A stretch of 64,000 nucleotides of DNA from an uncultured Candidatus Saccharibacteria bacterium (GCA_948648655.1 CAPKVJ010000004.1:1-64000); one strand, 5' to 3'. Counted from the stretch's first letter, positions 39,075 to 48,867 are shown. Numbers and translations: made by a program. The notes: generated by a model from the letters alone, not told the origin.

Positions 39075-40076
39075 TTATACTAGGGTGCGAGCTTTGCGCT
39101 CTTTGCGTTTTCTGATTATGATTATAATCCAGACAATTATGACTGTCAACAGCAAAATCAATAAAACTACGACAAAGATTGGCATAATTGCTACTATGTG
39201 CGTCTCACTGATAGTTTGATCAGCGGCCGTGACTGTAAATTCTACATTAAAGATCCCAATAAAAGGCGTACTCTCCCACTTAATGTCAATATCGTGTTCG
39301 CTCTCGGGGAAAGACGAAACCGCGCCAGTGTCCTTGTAAAGCTCCTTGCCAAATACGGTTTTGGCTATGTAGGAGTAATAAGCATCAAAGTCGGTATTAC
39401 CAGTATTTTTGACCTTAGCATGAGCATCGAGACTTCCTCCAAATGTAAAGCGAGTGAAATTATAGTCAAACACTTCTGCTGTCTGACGTGTATCGCCAAT
39501 TGAGCGACCTTTGATTACCATGCCAGCTTGCGATATGGTTTGGACGCCAGATCCGCCATTATTGGAATTGCTACCTACTGTCTGCGCCCAGATGGCGGCG
39601 TATTGTGCGCCACCCGGAACGTCTTCTGGTACGTCTATGCGATACCATATCGTTTGCGATTCACCGGGATTAATGGACTTAATTAATTCTTTTTGATAGC
39701 TACCACCCTCGTCGCGAAAAGTCAGCCACCGCGAAATCTGGGTGTATGAGGTAGCCGATTCTTCGGAAAAGTCGACGCCGCCATCATTCTGCACGGCATA
39801 AGGCGAAGCATAGATACGATAGGTAAATGGCGCACTACCAATATTGGTTACCTTTACAATACAGCCTTCTTCCATGCTATCGGGACATTCATCAGATTGC
39901 TCCGAGATTACTTCACCGCTACGTAACGTTACTGTGCCAGCGGTTGGCGAGAGCTGCAACCAAGTCTCTGGAGTTTGTTGGTCTTCTTCACCTTCGGCGT
40001 AGCTTGCCATAGGTAGCATGACGATGCTGCATAACGTCAATACGGTGGCGGCTATGATTTTTGTAATTTTGTGCAT
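39075..40076 (-). CDS. DUF916-like (WxL-interacting) surface protein
   Basis: 333 residues from the ATG at 40076, with a GAGGAG site 4 nt upstream. A 7-residue longer frame is less likely. Signal peptide (1-28), an N-terminal beta domain with ISPGESQTIWYRIDVPEDVPGG-type phrase (here SINPGESQTIWYRI) typical of DUF916, a second beta domain near 215-285, a membrane helix (about 290-318) and a basic tail. Related to the next gene, so the two arose by duplication. By analogy with WxL systems it should bind envelope polymers and partner proteins. Confidence 0.75.
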   Translation of the reverse strand: MHKITKIIAATVLTLCSIVMLPMASYAEGEEDQQTPETWLQLSPTAGTVTLRSGEVISEQSDECPDSMEEGCIVKVTNIGSAPFTYRIYASPYAVQNDGGVDFSEESATSYTQISRWLTFRDEGGSYQKELIKSINPGESQTIWYRIDVPEDVPGGAQYAAIWAQTVGSNSNNGGSGVQTISQAGMVIKGRSIGDTRQTAEVFDYNFTRFTFGGSLDAHAKVKNTGNTDFDAYYSYIAKTVFGKELYKDTGAVSSFPESEHDIDIKWESTPFIGIFNVEFTVTAADQTISETHIVAIMPIFVVVLLILLLTVIIVWIIIIIRKRKERKARTLV

Positions 40077-40102
40077 ATAACTCCTCACTCTTCCCAAAAT
40101 TG

Positions 40103-41029
40103 CTAGTTACGTTTATTGGCGATAATTCGAGAAACAATCCAGAAAATAACGCAGAAGATTACTAGTAGTACGACGAAGATGAGCCAAATCGGGCAAAGGA
40201 AGACAAGCTTTTCAACTTCTTCGGTCTGATCGAAGAGCTTCACAGTCTGTTTCACGCGGAAAATACCAAGATGAGGCGCACCTTCCCAACTAATTGTATT
40301 GAAGCGTCGAGTCTCTGGGAGAATAACTAGCTCATCTGGATCTTCTTCATTAGTATAGACTTCTTCGTCACTAAAGAGTGGGAAAACCTGAAGAGTGTAA
40401 GTCGCTACAGCGTGGGTATTACCGGTGTTTTCGACGATAGAAGTAGCGGTGACAGGAGGATTGAATAAAATACTAGGTAATTTGAGATCTTCGATACTGC
40501 CAGTCTTGCGAGTATCTCCTGCTACCTGCGTATAGACTACGATACCAACGCGGCGACCGATAGCGATGGAGGAACTTGAAGAATCATTTTTAGCAGAGCT
40601 TTCAGCGACGATAGTGCCATACTGGCCACCAGCAGGGACATCCTTTGGTACTTTGATAAAGAATTGGATTTCTCGGCTCTCGCCAGCTTCTAGTGACCCA
40701 GAATTAGCTGAAAAAGTTGCCCAGTCAATAATATCATTATATTGGGTGCGTGTTTCAAGGTCGGCAGTATAATCCTCACCAGTCACTCCGTATGGTTCAA
40801 ATGTGATTTTAAAATCTGTGGGCTCTTTGCCAGTATTTTTGATACTGAACTTCCCTTCGGCCATATCTCCAGGATTAAGATCGCCGAGCTCAATAACCGC
40901 AGGTGACATCTCTAGGCCGTAATCTTGAGCACCGTCTTCTGCAAAAGCAGGATAAAAATTCCCTAGTGACGCACAAAGTACAAATGTGATAGCTGCGCAA
41001 AATTTACTAATTCGCTGAAAAGTTCTCAT
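40103..41029 (-). CDS. DUF916-like surface protein, paralogue
   Basis: 308 residues. AAGGAGG precedes the ATG. Signal peptide (1-30), then LEMSPAVIELGDLNPGDM and LEAGESREIQFFIKVPKDVP-type strands in the order of DUF916, then a second beta domain, a membrane helix (about 278-300) and IIANKRN. It lies 26 nt upstream of its paralogue and downstream of the small WxL-like protein. Confidence 0.75.
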   Translation of the reverse strand: MRTFQRISKFCAAITFVLCASLGNFYPAFAEDGAQDYGLEMSPAVIELGDLNPGDMAEGKFSIKNTGKEPTDFKITFEPYGVTGEDYTADLETRTQYNDIIDWATFSANSGSLEAGESREIQFFIKVPKDVPAGGQYGTIVAESSAKNDSSSSSIAIGRRVGIVVYTQVAGDTRKTGSIEDLKLPSILFNPPVTATSIVENTGNTHAVATYTLQVFPLFSDEEVYTNEEDPDELVILPETRRFNTISWEGAPHLGIFRVKQTVKLFDQTEEVEKLVFLCPIWLIFVVLLVIFCVIFWIVSRIIANKRN

Positions 41030-41088
41030 TTACCTCCTTATTTGTATTTATTATATAGCACTAAAGTTTAGAAATCAAGCACAAACTA

Positions 41089-41118
41089 AAACTCCGTCCC
41101 TGCGAGAGGACGGAGTTT
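41089..41118 (-). terminator. attenuating terminator after the 41143 gene
   Basis: AACTCCGTCC/GGACGGAGTT stem with loop TCTCGCAG on the minus strand. It separates the small abundant-type protein gene from the anchored proteins behind it. Confidence 0.7.
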
Positions 41119-41142
41119 GCTAGTTGGCCTGTTGTAGGCTTA

Positions 41143-41679
41143 CTAGAATTTTGCAACAGCTGTAAAGATGGCGTCGCCCGTGTAAGTACCAGCGGCTTGG
41201 CCAGCGGCAGTAGCTACACCAAAAGTGACTTGAGTAGCATCCGTATTGCCACTTGGAGCACCGTTAGTTTCTTTAACCAGCTGGTCAGCAGTAGTCAATC
41301 CAGCATAGTTCTGGAAAGTCTTTGTACCAGCTTTGAGACCCCAAGCCGAAGTGGTGGCGTTTGCTTGTGGTACACCAGCAGCGATAGTGTTGTTTTCACC
41401 AGAAGTTAGGTTAACATCGCTAGTCTTGGCATTCAAAGTGTAACCTTTGGTATTGCTAGTAGTAACTGTAAGATCGGTAGTAGCTTCGGCAATATCACCG
41501 CCATTGACTGGATTCATATTGAGGCTAGTTTCGCTTGCACTAAGCTCAATCTTGTCAACAACCTGAACGTTTAGATTAATCGTTTCTGGGTTCGCGGCAT
41601 AGGTAGCGAGTGGCATGGCGGCAACGCCTAGACCAGCAACAACACCTAAAACAGCGACAGCTTTTGACATTTTAGACAT
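41143..41679 (-). CDS. small secreted WxL-like surface protein
   Basis: 178 residues. Signal peptide (1-29, cut near TYAAN), then an all-beta domain opening INLNVQVVDKIELSAS and closing AAGTYTGDAIFTAVAKF, as in WxL-type and related envelope proteins. The WxL tryptophan pair itself is not seen. AAAGGAG site, promoter TTGACT-17-TATAAT at 41731-41759 and a leader of about 45 nt. Followed by two DUF916-like genes, the pairing known from WxL loci. A 3' fragment of a paralogue lies upstream on the opposite strand. Confidence 0.7.
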   Translation of the reverse strand: MSKMSKAVAVLGVVAGLGVAAMPLATYAANPETINLNVQVVDKIELSASETSLNMNPVNGGDIAEATTDLTVTTSNTKGYTLNAKTSDVNLTSGENNTIAAGVPQANATTSAWGLKAGTKTFQNYAGLTTADQLVKETNGAPSGNTDATQVTFGVATAAGQAAGTYTGDAIFTAVAKF

Positions 41680-41730
41680 AAATTGTTTCTCCTTTGTTTT
41701 TTATTTCTGTCTATGACCTTTGTAAGTATT

Positions 41731-41759
41731 ATTATATTGGACGCTTATGATTAAGTCAA
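41731..41759 (-). promoter_or_regulatory. promoter of the WxL-like cluster
   Basis: Minus-strand TTGACT (41754-41759), 17 nt, TATAAT (41731-41736). Confidence 0.85.
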
Positions 41760-41810
41760 CGAGATTTTCACAAGTTTATTTAAGAGTTTTCCACATACTA
41801 CATATGGTAT

Positions 41811-41864
41811 ACTGCAGGCATCTACAAAGGTACTGCTACTTTCACCGCTACTGCGAATATCTAG
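41811..41864 (+). pseudogene. 3' fragment of a WxL-like paralogue
   Basis: The frame TAGIYKGTATFTATANI-stop aligns with the end of the 41143 protein (AAGTYTGDAIFTAVAKF). It is followed by a hairpin (41889-41910) whose loop TCTCGCAG equals the loop of the 41143 terminator. Only the end of the gene remains, in inverted orientation. Confidence 0.6.
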
Positions 41865-41888
41865 TAGTATAGCGCAAAATTAAAATAC

Positions 41889-41915
41889 ATCACCCTCTCG
41901 CAGGGGTGATATATT
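41889..41915. terminator. hairpin after the WxL-like fragment
   Basis: ATCACCC/GGGTGAT with loop TCTCGCAG and a following ATATTTT run. It also lies in the path of the leftward promoter at 41956-41984. Confidence 0.6.
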
Positions 41916-41955
41916 TTGTAGTGATTAAGAGATACCGTAGATGGTCTATCTTTCT

Positions 41956-41984
41956 ATTATAGCACACTTCGATATATAAGTCAA
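41956..41984 (-). promoter_or_regulatory. leftward promoter just after uvrA
   Basis: Minus-strand TTGACT (41979-41984), 17 nt ending TGTGC, TATAAT (41956-41961). Nearly identical to the promoter at 47271. No gene follows before the hairpin at 41889, so a short RNA of about 65 nt or a relic is likely. Confidence 0.65.
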
Positions 41985-41986
41985 TA

Positions 41987-44983
41987 CTATAGGCCTAAAA
42001 TCGACTTGAGATATTTGCCGGTCGGGGTTTTGCTGTTTTTGGCTAGCTGCTCGGGAGTGCCTTCGGCGACTATTTCGCCACCGTGCAGGCCACCTTCTGG
42101 CCCCATATCAATTATCCAGTCCGCCGTCTTGATGACGTGGAGGTTGTGCTCGATGATAATCATAGAGTTCCCACCATCCACCAGCCTCCCAAGAATTTCC
42201 AATAAACGCTTCACGTCATCTGTGTGTAGTCCAGTGGTCGGTTCATCGAGAATATATAATGTCTTACCCGTGCTTCTGCGTGATAATTCGGTAGCAAGCT
42301 TAATTCTTTGGGCTTCACCACCAGAAAAAGTAGTTGCCGGCTGACCGAGTTTAATGTATCCCAGCCCAACCTCCTGAATGGTCTTTAATTTATTAGCAAT
42401 TGCTGGGATATTGGCAAAAAATTCAACCGCTTCGTCAATCGTCATGTCGAGTACGTCAGCGATATCTTTGCCTTTGTATTTGATTTCAAGTGCTTCACGA
42501 TTATAACGTTTGCCATGACAGGTTGGGCAAGTCACATAGACGTCTGGTAGAAAATGCATTTCAATTTTATTCACGCCGTCACCTTGACAATTCTCACAGC
42601 GTCCGCCTTTGACATTGAAACTAAAGCGTCCAGCTTTGTAGCCACGCAGCTCGGCTTCGGGCTGACCAGCGAAAAGTTCACGGATTTGGTTAAATACTCC
42701 GGTATAAGTCGCAGCGTTTGAACGGGGAGTACGGCCAATTGGTGACTGGTCGATAACGATAGCCTTGTCAAGGAATTCAATACCATCAATTCGATCATGA
42801 GTACCAGGTACTGTTTGAGCACGATGCAAACGAGCAAGAAGTTCGTTGGCCAAAATCTCATTTACAAGCGTGGATTTGCCACTACCAGAAACTCCCGAAA
42901 CCACCGTCATAACACCCAGCGGAAAATGCACGTCGATATTTTTTAGATTGTTCTCGCGTGCGCCGACGACGACTAATTCTTGACCTTTTTTGGGTTTGCG
43001 ACGCTTCTTGGGAATTGGAATCTCAAGCTTGCCAGACAAATATTTACCTGTAATCGAATCGTCATTCTTGGCGACTTCATCTGGTGTGCCAGCAGCAATT
43101 AAATGTCCACCGTTTTTGCCGGCACCAGGCCCAATATCAATAATATAATCCGCTTCGCGCATAGTGTCTTCGTCGTGTTCGACGACTAGGACGGTGTTTT
43201 TGAGGTCACGCAGATGTTTGAGAGTAGAAATTAGCTTGTCATTGTCACGTTGATGCAGACCAATGCTAGGCTCATCAAGCACATAAAGCACGCCCTGCAA
43301 TCCAGAACCAATTTGAGTGGCGAGGCGGATGCGTTGTGCTTCCCCACCAGACAAGGTATTTGCTGCGCGACCAAGTTCGAGATAGCCAAGTCCGACGTCT
43401 TGCATAAATTGTACGCGTTCGTGAATCTCTTTTAGAATGGGCTCGGCAATCATAGCTTCGCTCTCGCTAAATTCTAGATCTTTTTGCAAAACTTCTAGAG
43501 TCGCATCGACATCGAGATTACACATATCAACGATGTTTAGTCCATGCACGGTTACGGCTAGTACGGCTGGCTTCAGCCTCGCACCATGACAGGTTTGACA
43601 TTCGTGAACGCGCATGAAACGTTCGATATCTTTTTTGACAAAGTCTGATTCGGACTCACGATGGCGGCGTTCGAGGGTCGGAATTACGCCCTCATAAGTG
43701 CTTTGATAAGTCGCACCGTCACCCCATTTCCCATGCCCACCGACATCAACTCTGTATTTTTCGTCACCAGTGCCATAGAGAATTTTTTGCAGAGCTTCTT
43801 CTGGTAGATCGCGAATTGGAGTATGGATTGAGAATCCTTGCTTTTTACCAACAGCATCGAGGCGTTTTAGCCACCACGATTCTTGATTGATGCGATTAAA
43901 TGGACGGATCCCGCCTTCAGCAATAGTTAAATTGGGATTCAAAATTAGATTTGGGTCAATTTCCATACGCGTACCGAGACCAGTACAAGTCGGGCAAGCA
44001 CCCTGTGGAGCGTTGAAGCTAAACAAGCGTGGCTCGAGCTCGGGGATTAGCTCGTCGGGATGCAATTCGCAAGCGTAACGCTGGGAAAACGTGTAGAGCG
44101 TATTACCGGACTGGGTCCGCACTGGTTCCGTCGACACGGTGACACTCTCCGAATCGAGCCCTAACGGGCCGTGATTCGGACCCGCGTCAGCCAAGCTATC
44201 AGTGTCCCCCGAACCAGAGACAGACCCAGTCCGGTGATGCGCTTCTATCGTAGTGGAGTTGTCGTTAATTTTGAGTAACTTGATAATCCCCTGCCCGAGA
44301 TCGAGAGCTTGCTCGATTGAACCAGAAATCCGACTTAGCAAGTCTGGCGAGAGAATGAAACGATCGACGACAATTTCGATATCATGGCGATCATTTTTGT
44401 TTAGATCTGGAAATTCGTCAAGTGCATAGACAATACCATCAACGCGCACGCGCGAGAAGCCTTTGGCTTGGTATTGTTCGGAAATATGCATAAAACTGCC
44501 TTTTTTCTGGTTGACAATCGGAGCGAGGAGCATCAGCTTGCTACCAAGCGGAAGCTTCATAACTTCGTCGACGATGTCTTCGACGCTGCGGCGGTGAACT
44601 TCACGGTGACAAATCGGGCAATGCGGGACGCCGACTCGCGCAAAGAGCAAACGCAAATAATCATAGACTTCGGTAACGGTCGCAACAGTCGAACGCGGAT
44701 TGCGACTAGTAGATTTCTGATCAATCGAGATCGCTGGACTTAACCCAGTAATACTATCAACATCTGGCTTATCCATAACGCCGAGAAACATTCGCGCGTA
44801 GCTAGAAAGGCTCTCGACGTAACGGCGTTGGCCTTCGGCATAAATCGTATCAAAGGCGAGGCTGGATTTCCCACTACCAGAGAGACCGGTGATAATTACA
44901 AGTTTGTCGCGCGGAATATCGACGTCGAGATCCTTGAGATTGTGCTGGCGCGCGCCACGAACTTTGATGTAATTATCTTCCAT
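41987..44983 (-). CDS. uvrA: excinuclease ABC subunit A
   Basis: Damage-recognition ATPase of nucleotide excision repair. 998 residues, about 50 more than the usual 940-950. Two ABC modules: the first Walker A is GLSGSGKSS (33-41), the second GVSGSGKST. Signatures LSGGEAQRI and FSGGEAQRI are present. Zinc pairs lie in CPIC, CPTC, CQTCH and CENCQ/CPTCH. The extra length comes from residues about 250-294, a Gly/Ser/Asp-rich insertion encoded by a 131-nt palindrome (44105-44235) just before [19 protein letters not shown] ends 10 nt before the ATG, so the message is nearly leaderless. Confidence 0.97.
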   Translation of the reverse strand: MEDNYIKVRGARQHNLKDLDVDIPRDKLVIITGLSGSGKSSLAFDTIYAEGQRRYVESLSSYARMFLGVMDKPDVDSITGLSPAISIDQKSTSRNPRSTVATVTEVYDYLRLLFARVGVPHCPICHREVHRRSVEDIVDEVMKLPLGSKLMLLAPIVNQKKGSFMHISEQYQAKGFSRVRVDGIVYALDEFPDLNKNDRHDIEIVVDRFILSPDLLSRISGSIEQALDLGQGIIKLLKINDNSTTIEAHHRTGSVSGSGDTDSLADAGPNHGPLGLDSESVTVSTEPVRTQSGNTLYTFSQRYACELHPDELIPELEPRLFSFNAPQGACPTCTGLGTRMEIDPNLILNPNLTIAEGGIRPFNRINQESWWLKRLDAVGKKQGFSIHTPIRDLPEEALQKILYGTGDEKYRVDVGGHGKWGDGATYQSTYEGVIPTLERRHRESESDFVKKDIERFMRVHECQTCHGARLKPAVLAVTVHGLNIVDMCNLDVDATLEVLQKDLEFSESEAMIAEPILKEIHERVQFMQDVGLGYLELGRAANTLSGGEAQRIRLATQIGSGLQGVLYVLDEPSIGLHQRDNDKLISTLKHLRDLKNTVLVVEHDEDTMREADYIIDIGPGAGKNGGHLIAAGTPDEVAKNDDSITGKYLSGKLEIPIPKKRRKPKKGQELVVVGARENNLKNIDVHFPLGVMTVVSGVSGSGKSTLVNEILANELLARLHRAQTVPGTHDRIDGIEFLDKAIVIDQSPIGRTPRSNAATYTGVFNQIRELFAGQPEAELRGYKAGRFSFNVKGGRCENCQGDGVNKIEMHFLPDVYVTCPTCHGKRYNREALEIKYKGKDIADVLDMTIDEAVEFFANIPAIANKLKTIQEVGLGYIKLGQPATTFSGGEAQRIKLATELSRRSTGKTLYILDEPTTGLHTDDVKRLLEILGRLVDGGNSMIIIEHNLHVIKTADWIIDMGPEGGLHGGEIVAEGTPEQLAKNSKTPTGKYLKSILGL
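44105..44235. repeat. 131-nt palindromic insertion inside uvrA
   Basis: Terminal 13-bp perfect inverted repeats ACCGGACTGGGTC (44105-44117) and GACCCAGTCCGGT (44223-44235) extend inward imperfectly (CTGGTTC and GACAC pair again). An inner 8-bp perfect repeat TCCGAATC/GATTCGGA (44148-44155, 44173-44180) surrounds GCCC-TAAC-GGGC. The reading frame is kept. Confidence 0.85.
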
Positions 44984-45001
44984 TGCGCTATATATTATAC
45001 A

Positions 45002-46459
45002 TCAATAATCTTCTGGCTGCAAGCTCTCGTACCAGAGCATCAGTTCTTCGGCGAGATAGGCACAATCTTCGACGGACTTTCCAGCCCACGCTTTGTCATT
45101 AGTAAGGTCTTTTTGGATATCTTGTAGCTCCTTGAGAAACTTCGGAGCCTGACGATTTAGGCGTGCGAGGCGATAGTTTTCCCATTTTTCGACTTCGTCG
45201 GCAGCGAGGCTAGTAGGATAGTTTTTTGCCTTGTAATGCAAAAGTAGCTCCGGTAGACGCTCGTCCTGGAAATCAGGGTGGAAGTCCGCCAAATCGTCCG
45301 CACCATTGTTACGAACTACATTACAAAGACGCCGGTCGTGGTCGTTCAAAAACCCATCGTAGAGGGCAGCTTCAACATCGACTGCGGGCGGGAATTCTGG
45401 ACGCTCTTCCTGTAATTTTATAATACGCTCAATGAACTCCGGATGAGCCAATAAAGCCTCAAGGTTACGATCAATTTGCTTGCGTGTAAGTCCGATCTTT
45501 TCCCAGCCATCATCTTTATCTAGGACTCCCAGTGGGGCGACGGCTGGGCAATGATTGTACTGTAAAGTTTTGACGATAGGAAAGAAGTCAATCTTCACTT
45601 TATCGGGATGTGCTTTCTGCCAGCGTGAACCAAATTTTTCGATATAGGTTCCGTCGGCTTCGGCAGCAAGAAGCTCATCGAGATTATAGCGCAAATCAAA
45701 CACTAGGACATTGTCGTTGCGACCAGCATGAATAGGATAGGCGACAGTAGTCTTCTCAAATTCGGCAGGATATCGACCAGAGGCATAGACAAATGGTTGA
45801 GGGTGTTCCAAGTTTACGAGCCGTCCGACCCCACGTTTCCCACGCAAACTATACAAAAAATCAAATAATTGCGGCTGCTTCTGTTTGATTAGCTTCGTGA
45901 CTTCAACCAGAGCGATAACATCCGCCAAAGCATCGTGGGCATGTTCGTGCTCAATATGGTTAAGTTTCGTCAATAATTCTAGTCGGTTCGTCGGGCGACC
46001 TTCGGGTGTAAACGGCCATTCAATCCCTTCGGGGCGCAAAGCTCGCGTCAGTCGCACGACATCTAGCAAATCCCATCGACTGCGACCATCTTGCCACTGC
46101 CAAGCATAAGGATCATAAAAATTACGCCAAAGCGTATGGCGCATAAATTCATCATCGAAACGTACGGAATTATAGCCCATAATCGTCGTACTTGGCGTGG
46201 CGACTTTTTCAATAAAAAATTGACAAAACTCGCGCTCAGTCATGCCATCTTGCCGTGTTGCTTGCGGAGTAATACCAGTGACCATAATCGCAGCAGGGCT
46301 AGGTAAAGTATCATTTGAAAGCTCAACGAGGATATTGTCCGGTTCGCCGATGGGATTAAAGTCGGTATCGGTACGTTGCCCAGCAAACTGCATGATACGA
46401 TCATTTCTCGGATTTAAGCCTGACGTCTCGAGGTCATAAAAATAAAAACTTTCTTGCAT
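45002..46459 (-). CDS. sbcB: exodeoxyribonuclease I
   Basis: 485 residues. DEDDh 3'-5' exonuclease on single-stranded DNA: FYDLETSGLNPRNDRIMQF (exo I), NSVRFDDEFMRHTLWRNFYDPY (exo II) and HDALADVIALVEVTKLI (exo III with the catalytic His). The SH3-like and C-terminal domains of SbcB follow. TATAGT lies 8 nt before the ATG. Adjacent to uvrA on the same strand. Confidence 0.95.
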   Translation of the reverse strand: MQESFYFYDLETSGLNPRNDRIMQFAGQRTDTDFNPIGEPDNILVELSNDTLPSPAAIMVTGITPQATRQDGMTEREFCQFFIEKVATPSTTIMGYNSVRFDDEFMRHTLWRNFYDPYAWQWQDGRSRWDLLDVVRLTRALRPEGIEWPFTPEGRPTNRLELLTKLNHIEHEHAHDALADVIALVEVTKLIKQKQPQLFDFLYSLRGKRGVGRLVNLEHPQPFVYASGRYPAEFEKTTVAYPIHAGRNDNVLVFDLRYNLDELLAAEADGTYIEKFGSRWQKAHPDKVKIDFFPIVKTLQYNHCPAVAPLGVLDKDDGWEKIGLTRKQIDRNLEALLAHPEFIERIIKLQEERPEFPPAVDVEAALYDGFLNDHDRRLCNVVRNNGADDLADFHPDFQDERLPELLLHYKAKNYPTSLAADEVEKWENYRLARLNRQAPKFLKELQDIQKDLTNDKAWAGKSVEDCAYLAEELMLWYESLQPEDY

Positions 46460-46487
46460 ATAGTTTAACTATACCATAAGATATGGC

Positions 46488-46518
46488 AAAAGCCCTATTG
46501 CGTAATATGCAATAGGGC
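46488..46518 (-). terminator. terminator of the 46530 gene
   Basis: Perfect 10-bp stem GCCCTATTGC/GCAATAGGGC followed by TTTTGCC on the minus strand. A second palindrome CCTAATGT/ACATTAGG covers the stop codon. Confidence 0.85.
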
Positions 46519-46529
46519 CCTAATGTACA

Positions 46530-47201
46530 TTAGGCATTCCCCGTCTTGAGGAATCTTGCCGATCCCACCGAGACCTTGCCGTCCACAATGGACAGTTGTA
46601 GCACGCAGCCGTCATCGTTGGCGAGTGCCTCGAGCTCGGGATTGAGGTCAAATATTACCTCGATTTGTTTCCGAATGCTCTCGTCCTCAGTCTCGTCCAG
46701 TAATTTCTCAACCGCAGTTCTGTTGTCCTTACCGGAATCATCCTGTTTTTCTGTAGTTATAGCTACAATATCACGATCTTCAGGAGTTTCTTCTGGTAGG
46801 ATTGCGGCCGCTGTGGATTTGGCCGCTTCAGCCTCACGCTCAAGTCGTTCGACTAATTCGCACATCTCTGGGTCGATTTCCGGCCAAGCATATTTTTCCC
46901 GGCGGTAATCTATAAGTGATACTACCTTCCTACTTTTATATGCTTGGCGACGCAGGGCAATAGCTCGATCACATCGAGCCGCTTTGCGTTCGCTGGCGTT
47001 AAGGTGAAAAATGCGTTCCTCAAAGAGTACATCAGCAATATCCTCTCCTGTAAGAACCGCTCGGCCATCTTCGCCTACTGGAAGACGAAGGCGATAACAG
47101 TGATGCCCTTCTGCTGAAGTTTGCATCACGAAGTGACTCAGCCTTTCCCTTATATCATTAATGACGTAAGAGAAGACTGTGGTGTTATGATATAGACTCA
47201 T
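46530..47201 (-). CDS. orphan protein of unknown function (223 aa)
   Basis: No family recognised. Soluble, with a basic region rich in Arg/Lys (about 70-105), an acidic linker (about 125-175) and a small ordered C-terminus (LQLSIVDGKVSVGSARFL). The ATG follows AAAGGAGGAGGG. Promoter at 47271-47299 with a leader of about 65 nt containing AGAGATA/TATCTCT. The module sits directly after trxB, whose stop codon is part of the -35 box. Confidence 0.6.
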   Translation of the reverse strand: MSLYHNTTVFSYVINDIRERLSHFVMQTSAEGHHCYRLRLPVGEDGRAVLTGEDIADVLFEERIFHLNASERKAARCDRAIALRRQAYKSRKVVSLIDYRREKYAWPEIDPEMCELVERLEREAEAAKSTAAAILPEETPEDRDIVAITTEKQDDSGKDNRTAVEKLLDETEDESIRKQIEVIFDLNPELEALANDDGCVLQLSIVDGKVSVGSARFLKTGNA

Positions 47202-47270
47202 AGCCCTCCTCCTTTCGTCTATAATACATATTTACATAGAGATAATGCCTAAAATTACCTCTATCTCTCC

Positions 47271-47299
47271 ATTATAGCACACTTTGATATAAAAGTCAA
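47271..47299 (-). promoter_or_regulatory. promoter of the 46530 gene
   Basis: Minus-strand TTGACT (47294-47299), 17 nt ending TGTGC, TATAAT (47271-47276). The TGA of trxB (47296-47298) lies inside the -35. Confidence 0.88.
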
Positions 47300-48141
47300 T
47301 ATTTGAGCCGCTTGATAATCTCAACGGCAGCTGAAGCACCTTCACCAGCCGCTGTGACAACTTGTCGTACGCTACCAGAACGAACATCGCCAGCCGCGAA
47401 TAGTCCCGGAATAGCTGTCTGATATTCGAATTCGGAATCTATGCCCGTGATAATGTAGCCATCGGAATCTAGCACTTCTAGTGATAAGTCCTCGAGAAAT
47501 TTCGTCGCAGGACGCTTACCAATGAAGACAAAAACATGTTCAAACTGATTTAATGTCTCTGCGTCTGGCTCGATTCCCTCTTGTATTTTGCAATTTTTAC
47601 AATCATGAAGACACTTTTGCAAATGTTGGTCAGCTTTGACCGGAGAGTGGCTGATCACCGTCAAGCTCTTGGTGCGAGGAGCGAGCACGAGGGCTTCTTG
47701 AATCGCAGAATTACCACCACCAATTACAGCAACATCTTTGCCCTCGACTAGGTCAATGTCACAAAGCGCACAATATGATACCGGAGGTTTGATTTCAAAC
47801 TCCAACCGACGAGGCTCGGAGCCAGTCGCAACTAGGACATTATGCGCTAATACTGGCTCGCCATCAACGATAAGCTCAAAACCATCATCTAGCTTTTTGA
47901 TACTGGTGCACTCACCATAGTCGACTTCTGCACCGACAGCTTCGGCTTGGTGGCGCATGACTTCGGCTAAATCTTTACCTGCGCCATCGTAACCTGGATA
48001 ATTAGCAATGTGTGCGATCAGTGCTAATTCTCCACCGATTTCACCACGTTCAAAGACTTTTACCTTGACTCCAGCGCGAGCGGCATAGAGCGCAGCCGTG
48101 AGTGCTGCTGGTCCTCCACCGATAATTACCAAGTCCCACAT
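47296..48141 (-). CDS. trxB: thioredoxin reductase-like flavoprotein
   Basis: 281 residues, slightly short. FAD-binding IIGGGPAALTAALYAARAG at the N-terminus, redox-active CALC at about 127-130, NADPH-binding VIGGGNSAIQEAL, and the C-terminal FAD site GLFAAGDVRSGSVRQVVTA. It reduces thioredoxin or a related dithiol with NADPH. Ends the pheS-pheT-FKBP-trxB operon with 9 nt after the FKBP gene. Confidence 0.92.
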   Translation of the reverse strand: MWDLVIIGGGPAALTAALYAARAGVKVKVFERGEIGGELALIAHIANYPGYDGAGKDLAEVMRHQAEAVGAEVDYGECTSIKKLDDGFELIVDGEPVLAHNVLVATGSEPRRLEFEIKPPVSYCALCDIDLVEGKDVAVIGGGNSAIQEALVLAPRTKSLTVISHSPVKADQHLQKCLHDCKNCKIQEGIEPDAETLNQFEHVFVFIGKRPATKFLEDLSLEVLDSDGYIITGIDSEFEYQTAIPGLFAAGDVRSGSVRQVVTAAGEGASAAVEIIKRLKY

Positions 48142-48150
48142 TTCTATTTC

Positions 48151-48858
48151 CTAGTTACTCATATTGCCATAGTAGGCGTAGTACAACTGAAGATAAATTG
48201 CATTTAATTCTTCATTAATCTCGGCAATCTTCTTATCCGTCTCGACCGCAAGGATGATAAACTTCAATGGTGATCCAGTAGTACCACAAATTTCTTGAGA
48301 ATCACCATAGGCTAAATCGCCAGACATCTCAACTTGGCGTACGCCACCGAGCTTCATGCCAATGACACCTTGATTCCAACCTTCGATCAAACCTACGCTA
48401 GGATCAAGTGGAGCTTTGAGGCTGGTAGGGTTCTCATTGTCATTAAGCGAAGAATCAAAAATGTCACCATTTGGACACCAGCCGATGTAGTATGCCGAGT
48501 AGTCGGTGTCGTTTTCGGACAAAGTCCTGCCTGTGCCTTCCTTCAAATCTTTGGTTGATAGACCTTCTCCATTTACGGTTTCAGCATTGTAGGCTTTGAC
48601 ATTGGATTTGTATTTTACGAAGTCGCTAAAATACTTGTCCGATAACGGCTTGGCGGCTTCTTCAAGCTCGACGGTCTTGGCGTCATATTCTTCGGTGAGC
48701 TTGGCAATTTCTTCATCGCTGCTCGCAGTATTGGAGCTGCTATTGCCATTTAAAACAATCAGAACATAAGTCAAAACTGTCGCCGCAAGTAGCAAAACTG
48801 CAATAACTATAATAACGATGCGTTGTTTCCAGCTGGTTTTTAGGGCCTTTTCTTCCAT
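48151..48858 (-). CDS. membrane-anchored FKBP-type peptidyl-prolyl isomerase
   Basis: 235 residues. A membrane helix (about 14-36) anchors an extracellular domain. A short coiled coil (50-70) is followed by an FKBP domain with IFDSSLND, GLIEGWNQGVIGMKLGGVRQVEM and AYGDSQ. Two Cys near YIGWCPNG and QEICGTTG could pair. It should fold exported proteins. AAAGGAGG site; operon with pheT and trxB. Confidence 0.9.
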   Translation of the reverse strand: MEEKALKTSWKQRIVIIVIAVLLLAATVLTYVLIVLNGNSSSNTASSDEEIAKLTEEYDAKTVELEEAAKPLSDKYFSDFVKYKSNVKAYNAETVNGEGLSTKDLKEGTGRTLSENDTDYSAYYIGWCPNGDIFDSSLNDNENPTSLKAPLDPSVGLIEGWNQGVIGMKLGGVRQVEMSGDLAYGDSQEICGTTGSPLKFIILAVETDKKIAEINEELNAIYLQLYYAYYGNMSN

Positions 48859-48867
48859 TTTCCTCCT

